DNA of 64,000 bases, from NCBI RefSeq assembly GCF_020404845.1, contig NZ_JAIOJZ010000015.1, positions 1 to 64,000 on the forward strand, in the 5' to 3' direction. Below, one piece after another: positions 23,666 through 36,200 of the stretch (its first letter is position 1; every line of letters starts with the position of its first letter). Made by a program: the position numbers and the translations under genes. The notes under the pieces are model-generated. The model did not search any database, had not been told where the DNA came from, and saw only the letters and a program-made list of their open reading frames with translations. The stretch comes from Streptomyces hyderabadensis. GTDB lineage: Bacteria > Actinomycetota > Actinomycetes > Streptomycetales > Streptomycetaceae.

Positions 23666-26043
23666 CTGCCGACGTGGCCGTAGAGACCACCCCCGAAATC
23701 CCCCTCTGGAACGACCCCGCCCAGCCCGTCGCCGCCAGGGTCGACGCGCTCGTCGCCGCGATGACCCTGCCGGAGAAGATCGCCCAGCTGTACGGAGTGT
23801 GGGTGGGCGCCTCCGACAAGGGCGGCGAAGTCGCCCCGCACCAGCACGACATGGAGGAGCCCGTCGACCTCGACGCGCTCGTGCCGGCCGGCCTCGGCCA
23901 GCTCACCCGCCCCTTCGGCACCGTCCCCGTCGACCCCGCGCTCGGTGCGCTGTCCCTGATGCGCAGCCAGGCCCGCATCACCTCGGCGGGCCGCTTCGCC
24001 ATCCCCGCCGTCGCCCACGAGGAGTGCCTGGCCGGTTTCGCCGCCTGGGGCGCCACCGCCTACCCGGTCCCGCTGTCCTGGGGAGCCACCTTCGACCCCG
24101 ACGCGGTGCGCCGGATGGCCGCCGCCATCGGCCGCGACATGCGCTCCGTCGGCATCCACCAGGGCCTGGCCCCCGTCCTCGACGTGGTCCGCGACGCCCG
24201 CTGGGGCCGGGTCGAGGAGACCATCGGGGAGGACCCCTACCTCGTCGGCACCATCGGCACCGCCTACGTGCGGGGCCTGGAGTCCGCCGGGATCGTCGCC
24301 ACCCTCAAGCACTTCGTCGGCTACTCCGCCTCCCGCGCCGGACGCAACCTCGCGCCCTCGTCCGTGGGCGCCCGCGAGCGGGCCGACGTCCTGCTCCCGC
24401 CGTTCGAGATGGCCGTCCGCGAGGGCGGCACCCGCTCCGTGATGCACGCCTACACCGACGTCGACGGGGTGCCCGCAGCGGCCGACGAGACCCTGCTGAC
24501 CGGGCTGCTGCGCGACACCTGGGGCTTCGAAGGCACCGTCGTCGCCGACTACTTCGGCATCGCCTTCCTCAAGACCCTGCACGGCATCGCGGGCGACTGG
24601 GCCGGCGCCGCGGGCGCCGCGCTGGGGGCGGGCGTCGACGTCGAGCTGCCCACCGTCAAGACGTTCGGCGCGCCGCTCGTCGAGGCGGTCACCGAGGGCC
24701 GGGTCCCCGAGGCGCTCATCGACCGGGCGCTGCGCCGCGTGCTCGGGCAGAAGGCGGAGCTGGGACTGCTCGACGCGGACTGGAGCCCCGTCCCGCCCGC
24801 GCTCGACGGAGTGGACCTCGCGGACCCGGAGGCGCTGCGCGGCAGCATCGACCTGGACCGGCCGGAGAACCGGGAACTGGCCCGCGAGATCGCCGAGAAG
24901 GCCGTCGTCCTGCTCAGCAACGACGGCACCCTGCCGCTCACCCGGCCGCGCCGGATCGCCCTGGTCGGCCCCAACGCCACCGAGGCGACCGCCGTGCTCG
25001 GCTGCTACTCCTTCCCGCGGCACGTCGGGGTGCAGCACCCGCAGGTTCCGGTCGGCATCGACCTGCCCACCCTGCGCGACACCCTGACCGCCGAGTTCCC
25101 CGAGGCGGAGATCACCGTCGCCCGCGGCACCGGCGTCGACGACGGCGACCTGACCGGCATCGGCGAGGCCGTGGACGCGGCCCGCGGGGCGGACGTCGTC
25201 GTCGCCGTCCTCGGCGACCGCGCCGGACTGTTCGGCCGGGGCACCAGCGGCGAGGGCTGCGACGCCGAGTCCCTCGCGCTGCCCGGCGCCCAGCAGCAAC
25301 TCCTCGACGCGCTGCTCGACTCCGGCACCCCGGTGGTCACCGTGCTGCTCGCCGGACGGCCCTACGCGCTGGGCCGCGCCGTCGCCGAGTCCGCCGCGAT
25401 CGTGCAGTCCTTCTTCCCCGGCGAGGAGGGCACCGCCGCGCTCGCCGGTGTGCTCGGCGGGCGCACCAGCCCCTCGGGGAGGCTGCCCGTCAGCGTGCCC
25501 GGAGGTGCGGGTGCCCAGCCGACCACCTACCTGGGGGCGCGGCTCGCCCACGCCAGCGAGGTGTCCAGCATCGACCCGACGCCGGCCTTCGGCTTCGGGC
25601 ACGGGCTCACGTACACCACGTTCGCCTGGAGCGACCTGGTGGCGCACACCAAGGAGGCGCCGACCGACGGGGAGTTCTCACTGGAACTGACCGTCCGCAA
25701 CACCGGCGAACGGCACGGCACCGAGGTGGTGCAGCTCTACCTGCACGACCCGGTGGCCTCCGTCGTCCAGCCGGTGCAGCGCCTCATCGGCTACACCCGG
25801 GTGCCGCTGGCCCCCGGCGAGGCCCGCAGGGTGCGCGTCGAGGTCCCCGCCGACCTCGCCTCGTTCACCGGCCGCGACGGCCGCCGTGTCGTCGAACCGG
25901 GCGACCTGGAGCTGCGGTTCGCCGCCTCCAGCACCGATCCGCGGCTGACGGCGACGGTCGCGCTCACCGGAGCGGAGCGGCGGGTCGACCACACGCGGCG
26001 GCTGCACGCGGTGTTCACCCAGGAGGCAGTCGAGGGCGCCTGA
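23662..26043 (+). CDS. bxlA: Glycoside hydrolase family 3 beta-xylosidase
   Basis: A 793-residue GH3 enzyme that releases xylose from xylo-oligosaccharides. It has the TIM-barrel domain with the K-H-F-V-G-Y substrate motif and nucleophile Asp296 (V-V-A-D-Y-F-G), the alpha/beta sandwich domain (about 400-620), and a C-terminal fibronectin-III-like domain (about 670-760). No signal peptide is present, so it acts in the cytoplasm on imported sugars, matching the importer encoded just upstream. The GTG start overlaps the bxlG stop (GTGA) after GGAGGAA. Specificity for xylosides rests on operon context. Confidence 0.9.
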   Translation: MTADVAVETTPEIPLWNDPAQPVAARVDALVAAMTLPEKIAQLYGVWVGASDKGGEVAPHQHDMEEPVDLDALVPAGLGQLTRPFGTVPVDPALGALSLMRSQARITSAGRFAIPAVAHEECLAGFAAWGATAYPVPLSWGATFDPDAVRRMAAAIGRDMRSVGIHQGLAPVLDVVRDARWGRVEETIGEDPYLVGTIGTAYVRGLESAGIVATLKHFVGYSASRAGRNLAPSSVGARERADVLLPPFEMAVREGGTRSVMHAYTDVDGVPAAADETLLTGLLRDTWGFEGTVVADYFGIAFLKTLHGIAGDWAGAAGAALGAGVDVELPTVKTFGAPLVEAVTEGRVPEALIDRALRRVLGQKAELGLLDADWSPVPPALDGVDLADPEALRGSIDLDRPENRELAREIAEKAVVLLSNDGTLPLTRPRRIALVGPNATEATAVLGCYSFPRHVGVQHPQVPVGIDLPTLRDTLTAEFPEAEITVARGTGVDDGDLTGIGEAVDAARGADVVVAVLGDRAGLFGRGTSGEGCDAESLALPGAQQQLLDALLDSGTPVVTVLLAGRPYALGRAVAESAAIVQSFFPGEEGTAALAGVLGGRTSPSGRLPVSVPGGAGAQPTTYLGARLAHASEVSSIDPTPAFGFGHGLTYTTFAWSDLVAHTKEAPTDGEFSLELTVRNTGERHGTEVVQLYLHDPVASVVQPVQRLIGYTRVPLAPGEARRVRVEVPADLASFTGRDGRRVVEPGDLELRFAASSTDPRLTATVALTGAERRVDHTRRLHAVFTQEAVEGA

Positions 26044-26048
26044 GCGGC

Positions 26049-26099
26049 CCAGGGACGGCGGGTGGTGGTCTTCCGGGGACCACCACCCGCCGTCCCTGG
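26049..26099. terminator. 22-bp perfect hairpin, bidirectional terminator
   Basis: A perfect 22-bp stem (26049-26070 with 26078-26099) encloses a 7-nt loop. It lies 6 nt after the bxlA stop and 1 nt before the stop of the convergent gene, and insulates both. Confidence 0.9.
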
Positions 26100-26100
26100 C

Positions 26101-26673
26101 TCAGCGCACGACGTCGAAGACGTTCTTCTGGATGCCGTTGGCGTAGACCTCGTGCTCGACGAGCCGCAGCTTCTGCGCGTCCTTGTCCGCCTCGCTGAAC
26201 AGCCGCTTGCCCGCGCCGAGGAGGACCGGGAAGACCAGCAGGTGGTAGCGGTCGATCAGGCCGGCGTCCGACAGGCTCCGGTTCAGGGCGGCACTGCCGT
26301 GCACGATGATCGGGCCGCCCTCGGTCTCCTTCAGCGCGGCGACCTCGTCGAGCGAGCGCAGGATCGTCGTCTCGCCCCAGTTGGTCACCAGGTCGTCCTC
26401 GGTGAGGGTGGTGGAGACCACGTACTTCGGCATCTTGCGGTACTCGGGGAACTCCTCCATGTCCGGCCACACCGGGCTGAACGCCTCGTAGCTGACCCGG
26501 CCGAGGAGCAGCGCCGTGGCCTCGCCCTGCTCCCGGCCCTTGATCTCGTACGCCTCGGGGAGGAAGTCCACCAGCTCGACGGTCCACCCGGAGTTGCGGT
26601 AGCCGGGCTCGCCGCCCGGGGCCTCCATGACACCGTCGAGCGAGACGAAAGCGGTGCTGATCAGAGTACGCAT
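26101..26673 (-). CDS. Dihydrofolate-reductase-like (RibD C-terminal) protein
   Basis: A 190-residue protein of the RibD C-terminal/DHFR superfamily: S-L-D-G-V-M-E-A-P-G near the N-terminus, L-L-L-G-R-V-S-Y-E-A-F, a nucleotide-binding I-I-V-H-G-S-A-A-L segment, and the L-V-F-P-V-L-L-G-A-G-K-R-L-F motif. Members reduce pteridine- or pyrimidine-like compounds using NADPH; in actinomycetes many are stand-alone with no known substrate. It stands alone between the bxl operon terminator and the PucR gene. Confidence 0.88.
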   Translation of the reverse strand: MRTLISTAFVSLDGVMEAPGGEPGYRNSGWTVELVDFLPEAYEIKGREQGEATALLLGRVSYEAFSPVWPDMEEFPEYRKMPKYVVSTTLTEDDLVTNWGETTILRSLDEVAALKETEGGPIIVHGSAALNRSLSDAGLIDRYHLLVFPVLLGAGKRLFSEADKDAQKLRLVEHEVYANGIQKNVFDVVR

Positions 26674-26711
26674 GCGAGGTTCCTCAACGTTCGGGTCCGG
26701 TCGGTGTACCC

Positions 26712-28400
26712 CTACGACCCGGGGCCGGGGAAAAACTCATCGGTCCCCCTCCCGGGCGAGTGGCCGGGGGAGGCCCGCAGCGCGTCGACGGCGTGCAGGG
26801 CCGCATGGAGTTCGGTGCGCTGCTCGCCGGACTCGAGGTCGCGGCCGAGCAGCCGCTCGATGGTGCGCAGCCGCTGGTAGACCGTCTCCCGGGACAGACC
26901 GGCCGCACGGGCGGCCACCGTCTTGTTGCCCGCGGCGTCCAGATAACCGCGCAGGGTCGCCACGAGGTCGGTGCCGTGCCGGGCGTCGTGGTCGAGCAGC
27001 GGGCCCAGCTGCCGTTCCGCGTAGTCCTGGACGCGGAGGTCGTCGCGCAGCGCGTACAGCAGGCGGCGCAGCCCGACGTCGGACCGCTCGTGGAAGGAAC
27101 GGCCGGACGGGAGGGGCCGGCCGGGTTCGGTGGCCTCGGCCACCCGGGCCGCCTCCCGGAACGAGCGCGCCACGTCAGCGAGGTCATCGGCAGGGGCGCC
27201 CGCGCTCACCGTCGCGCCCGGGACCGCGGCCAGGGCGGTGCGGCTCAGCCGCTCGACGGCCTCGCGCCACGGCCGCGACGGGCCCAGCGCCAGCAGCACA
27301 CCGAGGCGGGTGGGGGACAGGAGCCCGACGAGCGCACGCACACCCGTCGCGGCCAGCTCCTCGCAGAGCCGGGTCTCGGCCGCCCCGGTGTCCTGCCCGG
27401 ACGGCAGGTCCGCGAGGACGGCGACGAACCGGGCGTGCTCCGCGGGCAGCCCCAGCGCCGCGAGCCGGGCCCGAGCGTCCGCGGGGGAGCGGTTCCGCTG
27501 CTCGACCAGGTCGCGCAGGGCGGTGCGGTGGGCGGTGCGCTCCCAGGGCGTGGCGTGGGTGAGACGGGCGATGGTGAGCGCCATCGCGGTCCGCTCCAGC
27601 ACCGTGACGTCCTCGGGCCCGAAGGCCCGGCCGGGGAACGCGGCAGGGAGCGCCGCGGGGAGCATGACCACCCGGCCCCACCGCTCGCCCTGGTACTCCA
27701 CCGGCGCCGCGAGCCAGCCCTCGGGACCGGACACCCCCGCGCGGTCGGTGGCCGGCGTGGTGCGGGAGCGCCGCTCCCAGTCCGCCAGCGCCGCCCGGAC
27801 CGTGGTGCCGGAGGGCTCGCAGACCAGCGTCCGGTGGACCAGGTTCTCCAGCACGACCGTACGGCCGCTCATCTCCGCCGCGGCGCGCAGCACCTCCTCG
27901 GGCCCCGCGCCGCGCAGGGTGAGCGCGGTGAACGCCTCGTGGACCCGCTGCGTCCGGCGGATCGCGTCCGCCTGGTGGCCGAGGATCAGGGCGTGCACGA
28001 CCTGGGTGACCTCCAGGAAGTTGACGTCCCTGGCGAGGGTGACGAGGGGCAGCCCGTGCGCCCGGCAGGCCCCGACCAGGGCGTCGGGCGGCCGGTGATA
28101 GCGGCGTACCAGCTCGATGACCAGGGCGGCCGCACCGACGGCGGCGAGTTCGTCGACGTAGCGGCGGACACCGGCGGGGTCCTCGGGCAGGGGCATGCCG
28201 GTGGTGAGGACGAGTTCGCCGCCCTTCAGGAAGGAGGCGGGGTCCGTCAGCTCGGTGACGTGGACCCAGCGGACCGGGCGGCCCAGGTGCTCCTCGCCGG
28301 CCACCACCCGCGGCTCACCACCGGCCAGGACCGGCAGGGCCAGCACGTCGGCCACGGTGGGCGACCGGCCCCCGGGGCCCGGCTGCCGGTGCTCGCTCAC
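26712..28400 (-). CDS. PucR-family transcription regulator
   Basis: A 562-residue regulator. The N-terminal PucR ligand domain (about residues 14-135: T-V-A-D-V-L-A-L-P-V-L-A-G-G-E-P-R-V-V-A) is followed by a GGDEF-like central region (300-430) and a C-terminal PucR-type HTH (K-T-V-A-A-R-A-A-G-L-S-R-E-T-V-Y-Q-R-L). It is divergent from gabT-gabD across 151 bp, so it probably activates 4-aminobutyrate use. GTG at 28400 is set by AGGAGG 6-10 nt upstream. Confidence 0.88.
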   Translation of the reverse strand: MSEHRQPGPGGRSPTVADVLALPVLAGGEPRVVAGEEHLGRPVRWVHVTELTDPASFLKGGELVLTTGMPLPEDPAGVRRYVDELAAVGAAALVIELVRRYHRPPDALVGACRAHGLPLVTLARDVNFLEVTQVVHALILGHQADAIRRTQRVHEAFTALTLRGAGPEEVLRAAAEMSGRTVVLENLVHRTLVCEPSGTTVRAALADWERRSRTTPATDRAGVSGPEGWLAAPVEYQGERWGRVVMLPAALPAAFPGRAFGPEDVTVLERTAMALTIARLTHATPWERTAHRTALRDLVEQRNRSPADARARLAALGLPAEHARFVAVLADLPSGQDTGAAETRLCEELAATGVRALVGLLSPTRLGVLLALGPSRPWREAVERLSRTALAAVPGATVSAGAPADDLADVARSFREAARVAEATEPGRPLPSGRSFHERSDVGLRRLLYALRDDLRVQDYAERQLGPLLDHDARHGTDLVATLRGYLDAAGNKTVAARAAGLSRETVYQRLRTIERLLGRDLESGEQRTELHAALHAVDALRASPGHSPGRGTDEFFPGPGS

Positions 28401-28551
28401 GGCGCCTCCTCGTGCACCCAGGTTACGCCGTACGCCTGACACATCGTCCGGACCCGCCGCCCCGGCCGGACAGATCAGGCGTTGGGGCGCCCGCCGCGCC
28501 GGGAAGGCTCGGAGCACCGCAGGAGACCGACGAGCAGGCCGGGAGACCAGC

Positions 28552-29817
28552 ATGACCGCACTGTCGCCGCACCTTCGCCAGGCCACCCCCGTGGTGGCGG
28601 TCCGGGGCGAGGGCGTCCACCTCGACGGCGAGGACGGCCGCCGCTATCTGGACTTCACCGCCGGCATCGGCGTCACCAGCACCGGCCACTGCCACCCCAG
28701 GGTCGTGGCCGCCGCCCAGGAGCAGGTCGCCACCCTGGTCCACGGCCAGTACACGACCGTCATGCACCCGCCGCTGCGGCGCCTGGTCGACAAGCTCGGC
28801 GAGGTGCTGCCCCAGAACCTGGACAGCCTGTTCTTCACCAACTCCGGCAGCGAGGCGGTCGAGGCCGCGCTGCGCCTGGCCCGGCAGGCCACCGGACGGC
28901 CCAACGTGCTGGTCTGCCACGGCGGCTTCCACGGCCGCACGGTCGCCGCCGCCTCCATGACCACCTCCGGCACCCGCTTCCGCTCCGGGTTCTCGCCCCT
29001 GATGAGCGGCGTGGTCGTCACCCCCTTCCCGACCGCCTTCCGCTACGGCTGGGACGAGGAGACGGCCACCCGCTTCGCCCTCAAGGAGCTGGACTACACC
29101 CTCCAGACGATCTCCCCGCCCGCCGACACCGCCGCCGTGATCGTCGAACCGGTCCTCGGCGAGGGCGGGTACGTCCCCGCGAACCGCGCCTTCGTCCAGG
29201 GCCTGCGCGAGCGCGCCGACCGGCACGGCTTCCTGCTGATCATGGACGAGGTGCAGACGGGCGTGGGCCGCACCGGCCGGTTCTGGGGCCACGAGCACTT
29301 CGGCGTCACCCCCGACATCCTCGTCACCGCCAAGGGACTGGCCAGCGGCTTCCCGCTGTCCGGCATCGCCGCCCCCGAGGAACTGATGCGCAAGGCCTGG
29401 GCGGGCTCCCAGGGCGGCACGTACGGCGCCAACGCGGTCGCGTGCGCGGCGGCCTGCGCCACCCTGGACGTCGTACGCGACGAGAAGCTCGTCGAGAACG
29501 CCGAGGCGATGGGCGCCCGGCTCCGCCACGGCCTGGAGGCGGTGGCGTCCCGGAACCCGGCCGTCGGCGACGTGCGCGGCATGGGACTCATGCTGGCCAG
29601 CGAGTTCGTCACCGCGGACGGCGAACCGGACCCGGAGACCGCCGCCCGAGTGCAGCGGGCCGCCGTCGACGAAGGACTGCTCCTGCTGCTCTGCGGGGCC
29701 TGGAACCAGGTGGTGCGGATGATCCCGGCCCTGGTGATCGACGAGACGGCCGTGGACGAGGGGCTGCGGGCCTGGGCCGCCGCCGTCGAGGCCGGCACGT
29801 CGGGGGCGGCGCGATGA
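28552..29817 (+). CDS. gabT: 4-aminobutyrate aminotransferase
   Basis: A 421-residue class-III PLP aminotransferase. It has N-S-G-S-E-A-V-E-A-A, the F-H-G-R-T loop, the M-D-E-V-Q-T-G aspartate that binds PLP, and Lys261 in T-A-K-G-L-A-S-G-F as the Schiff-base lysine. It converts 4-aminobutyrate (or a related omega-amino acid) to succinate semialdehyde, the substrate of the next gene's product. A 70-bp gap separates them; co-transcription is likely. Confidence 0.87.
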   Translation: MTALSPHLRQATPVVAVRGEGVHLDGEDGRRYLDFTAGIGVTSTGHCHPRVVAAAQEQVATLVHGQYTTVMHPPLRRLVDKLGEVLPQNLDSLFFTNSGSEAVEAALRLARQATGRPNVLVCHGGFHGRTVAAASMTTSGTRFRSGFSPLMSGVVVTPFPTAFRYGWDEETATRFALKELDYTLQTISPPADTAAVIVEPVLGEGGYVPANRAFVQGLRERADRHGFLLIMDEVQTGVGRTGRFWGHEHFGVTPDILVTAKGLASGFPLSGIAAPEELMRKAWAGSQGGTYGANAVACAAACATLDVVRDEKLVENAEAMGARLRHGLEAVASRNPAVGDVRGMGLMLASEFVTADGEPDPETAARVQRAAVDEGLLLLLCGAWNQVVRMIPALVIDETAVDEGLRAWAAAVEAGTSGAAR

Positions 29818-29887
29818 CGACGGCCGCCGCGCACCGCCGCCCGGCTCGCCCCACCGGAACCACCCACCGGCGACCAGGAGGAACCCC

Positions 29888-32831
<2,944 letters not shown>

Positions 32832-32869
32832 TTCCACCGTCCCCCCGACCGGGGGACCCCGCACCGGCG

Positions 32870-32907
32870 AGGGCCGGCTCGACCCCTGAGGGTGTCGGGC
32901 CGGCCCT
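32870..32907 (+). terminator. argG terminator hairpin
   Basis: AGGGCCGGCTCGACCC pairs, with small bulges, with GGGTGTCGGGCCGGCCCT around a CTGA loop, about 40 nt after the argG stop. Confidence 0.7.
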
Positions 32908-33225
32908 TCGGTTTGCCCGGTCTGTTGCTCCTCCTCGTGTATCGCTTGCGTGACTTGCGAGATCGGAACATCGCATTCAGTGTTCATCGAGCCTCTGTTG
33001 CCTGCTCAAGCGCTGCGCAAGTGCGTCGCAAGCGACGTAAATCGTTTACGAGTCAATTCCCGCCTCAACCGCGACCGTTGACAAACCGGTGACGCGCTAG
33101 AAACCTGATGACGCACTTTCCGCAAAGAATCGACTGTCTTGCTCAATTGGCGCGCAGAGTCGGTGCTTCCCCCCAACTGCCGGACCGTCGCGCCCTCCCC
33201 GACTCCCCACGGAACAGAGGACCCC
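32908..33225 (+). promoter_or_regulatory. Regulatory region of the secreted glucanase gene
   Basis: This region is AT-richer than its surroundings. GTCGC-AA-GCGAC at 33025-33036 directly abuts the 15-bp perfect palindrome CGTAAATCGTTTACG (33036-33050). A TTGACA lies at 33078, about 28 bp after it. The nested dyads look like sugar-repressor (LacI-like) operators controlling the downstream gene. Confidence 0.5.
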
Positions 33226-36200
33226 ATGAGACGGAGATCTCTCGGCCGACGGACGCTCACGGGCGCCGCCGTCGCCGGGCTGATGACGGTCGGGCTGCTG
33301 CCGCTGCCCCTCGCCGCCACCGCGCACGCGGCGCCGGTGACGGCCGCCGCCGACGTCAATCTGGCCCTCGGCCGCCCCGCCAAGGCGGGCGGCTCGCACG
33401 GCGCCTACCCCGCCGGCAACGCCACCGACGGACAGCAGGCCACCTACTGGGAGGGACCGGCCGGTTCCTTCCCGCAGTGGCTGCAGGTCGACCTCGGCAC
33501 CGCCCGCGACGTGGACCGGGTGGTGCTCAAACTGCCCGCCGGCTGGGAGAGCCGGACCCAGACGCTCTCCCTGCGGGGCAGCACCGACGGCTCCACGTTC
33601 CAGAGCCTCGACGCCTCCGAGGGACGGGCGTTCGGCCCGGCGCAGGCGGGCACCGTGGCCATCGACCTCGACTCGCCCGCCGAGGCCCGCTACGTCCGCG
33701 TCGACATCACCGGCAACACCGGCTGGAACGCCGCGCAACTGGCCGAGCTGGAGGTCTACGGCGACGACGTCGACACCGGCCCGCCGCCCACCGGCACCAA
33801 CCTCGCCCGCAACAAGCCGGTCGAGGCCACCTCGACGACCCAGAACTACGTCGCCGCCAACGCCACCGACGACTCCACCTCCACGTACTGGGAGGCCGCC
33901 GGCAACCCGGCCGACCTCACCGTGAAGCTGGGTGCCGACGCCGACGTCAGCGGTGTCGTCGTCAAGCTCAACCCGGACCCGGTGTGGTCCGCCCGCACCC
34001 AGAGCATCCAGGTGCTCGGACGGGCGCAGGGCGCGAGCGACTTCACCTCGCTGCGCGACCGCGCCGACTACTCCTTCAGCCCCGGCCAGGACAACGCGGT
34101 GACCATCCCGGTCAGCGGCCGGGTCTCCGACGTACGGCTCCGGTTCTTCTCCAACACCGGCGCACCCGGCGGCCAGGTCGCCGAGTTCCAGGTCCTCGGC
34201 ACCGCCGCGCCCGCGCCCGACCTGACCGTCACCGGCCTCGACTGGTCGCCCGCCGCACCCGACGAGCGCGACGAGGTCACCGTCAACGCCACGGTCCGCA
34301 ACGCCGGTACCGCGCCCTCGGCCGCCACCACCACCGAGGTCACCGTGGAGGGCACCACGGCCGGCAGCGCCGCGGTCCCGGCGCTCGACCCCGGCGAGTC
34401 CACCGAGGTCGCGGTCTCCACCGGCACCCACGCGGCCGGCAGCTACGCGGTCGCCGCGGTGGCCGACCCGAAGGACACCGTCGCCGAGCTGGACGACACC
34501 AACAACAGCCGCTCCGCCGCCGACCGCCTCGTCGTCGACCGGGCACCCGGACCCGACCTCGAGGTGCGCTCCATCACCACCAACCCGGCCAACCCCGCGG
34601 TCGGCGCCGACGTCTCCTTCACCGTCGCCGTGCACAACGGCGGCACCAGCGCCGTCGAGGCGGGCACGGTGACCCGGGTCCAGGCCGGTTCCACCACCCT
34701 GGACGGCACGACCGGTCAGATCGCGGCCGGCGCCACCGTCGACGTGCCGGTCAGCGGCACCTGGAAGGCGACGAGCGGCGGGGTCACCCTCACCGCCACC
34801 GCCGACGCCACCGAACGGGTCGCCGAGACCAACGAGAACAACAACGTGCTCGCCAAGTCCCTCGTCGTCGGACGCGGCGCCGCCGTGCCGTACACCGAGT
34901 ACGAGGCGGAGGACGGCCGGTACGAAGGCACCCTGCTCACCACCGACGCCAAGCGGACCTTCGGGCACACCAACTTCGGCACCGAGTCCTCGGGCCGCAA
35001 GTCCGTCCGGCTCGACTCGACCGGCCAGTACGTCGAGTTCACCTCCACCACATCCACCAACTCCATCGTGGTGCGCAACTCCATCCCCGACGCACCCGGC
35101 GGCGGCGGGGCCGAGGCCACCATCAGCCTCTACGCCGACGGCGAGTTCGTGCAGAAGCTCAACCTGTCGTCCAAGCACAGCTGGCTCTACGGCAGCACCG
35201 ACGACCCCGAGGGGCTCACCAACCGGCCCGGCGGCGACGCCCGGCGCCTGTTCGACGAGTCCCACGCACTGCTCGACCGGACCTTCCCGCAGGGCACCGA
35301 GTTCCGCCTGCAGCGCGACTCCGGCGACTCGGCCGCCTTCTACGTCATCGACCTGATCGACCTGGAGCAGGTCGCGCCCGCCAAGACCAAGCCCGCCGAG
35401 TGCACCTCCATCACCGAGTACGGTGCCGTCCCCGGCGACGGACTCGACGACACCGACGCCATCCAGCGCGCCGTCACCGACGACCAGAACGGCAAGATCG
35501 ACTGCGTGTGGATCCCCGCCGGACAGTGGCGCCAGGAACAGAAGATCCTCACCGACGACCCGCAGAACCGGGGCCAGTACAACCAGGTCGGCATCAGCAA
35601 CGTCACCATCCGCGGCGCCGGCATGTGGCACTCCCAGCTCTACACCCTGACCCCGCCGCAGGAGGCCGGCGGCATCAACCACCCGCACGAGGGCAACTTC
35701 GGCTTCGACATCGACGGCAACACGAAGATCTCCGACATCGCCATCTTCGGCTCGGGCACCATCCGCGGCGGCGACGGCAACGCGGAGGGCGGCGTCGGGC
35801 TCAACGGCCGCTTCGGCAAGGACACCAAGATCAGCAACGTGTGGATCGAGCACGCCAACGTCGGTGTCTGGGTCGGCCGCGACTACTCGAACATCCCCGA
35901 GCTGTGGGGCCCCGCCGACGGCCTGGAGTTCTCCGGCATGCGCATCCGCGACACCTACGCGGACGGCATCAACTTCTCCAACGGCACCCGCAACTCCACC
36001 GTCTACAACTCCTCCTTCCGCACCACCGGCGACGACTCGCTCGCGGTCTGGGCCAACAAGTACGTGAAGGACACGTCCGTGGACATCGGCCACGACAACC
36101 ACTTCCGCAACAACACGATCCAGCTGCCGTGGCGGGCCAACGGCATCGCGGTGTACGGCGGCTACGGCAACACCATCGAGAACAACGTCGTCTCCGACAC

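Noticed and set aside
20579..26043. Cellobiose (ceb-type) operon as an alternative reading of the sugar locus
   Set aside because: The upstream palindrome is CGAA/TTCG-type rather than the CebR TGGGAGCGCTCCCA type, and the terminal gene is a GH3 enzyme of the BxlA type rather than the GH1 BglC.
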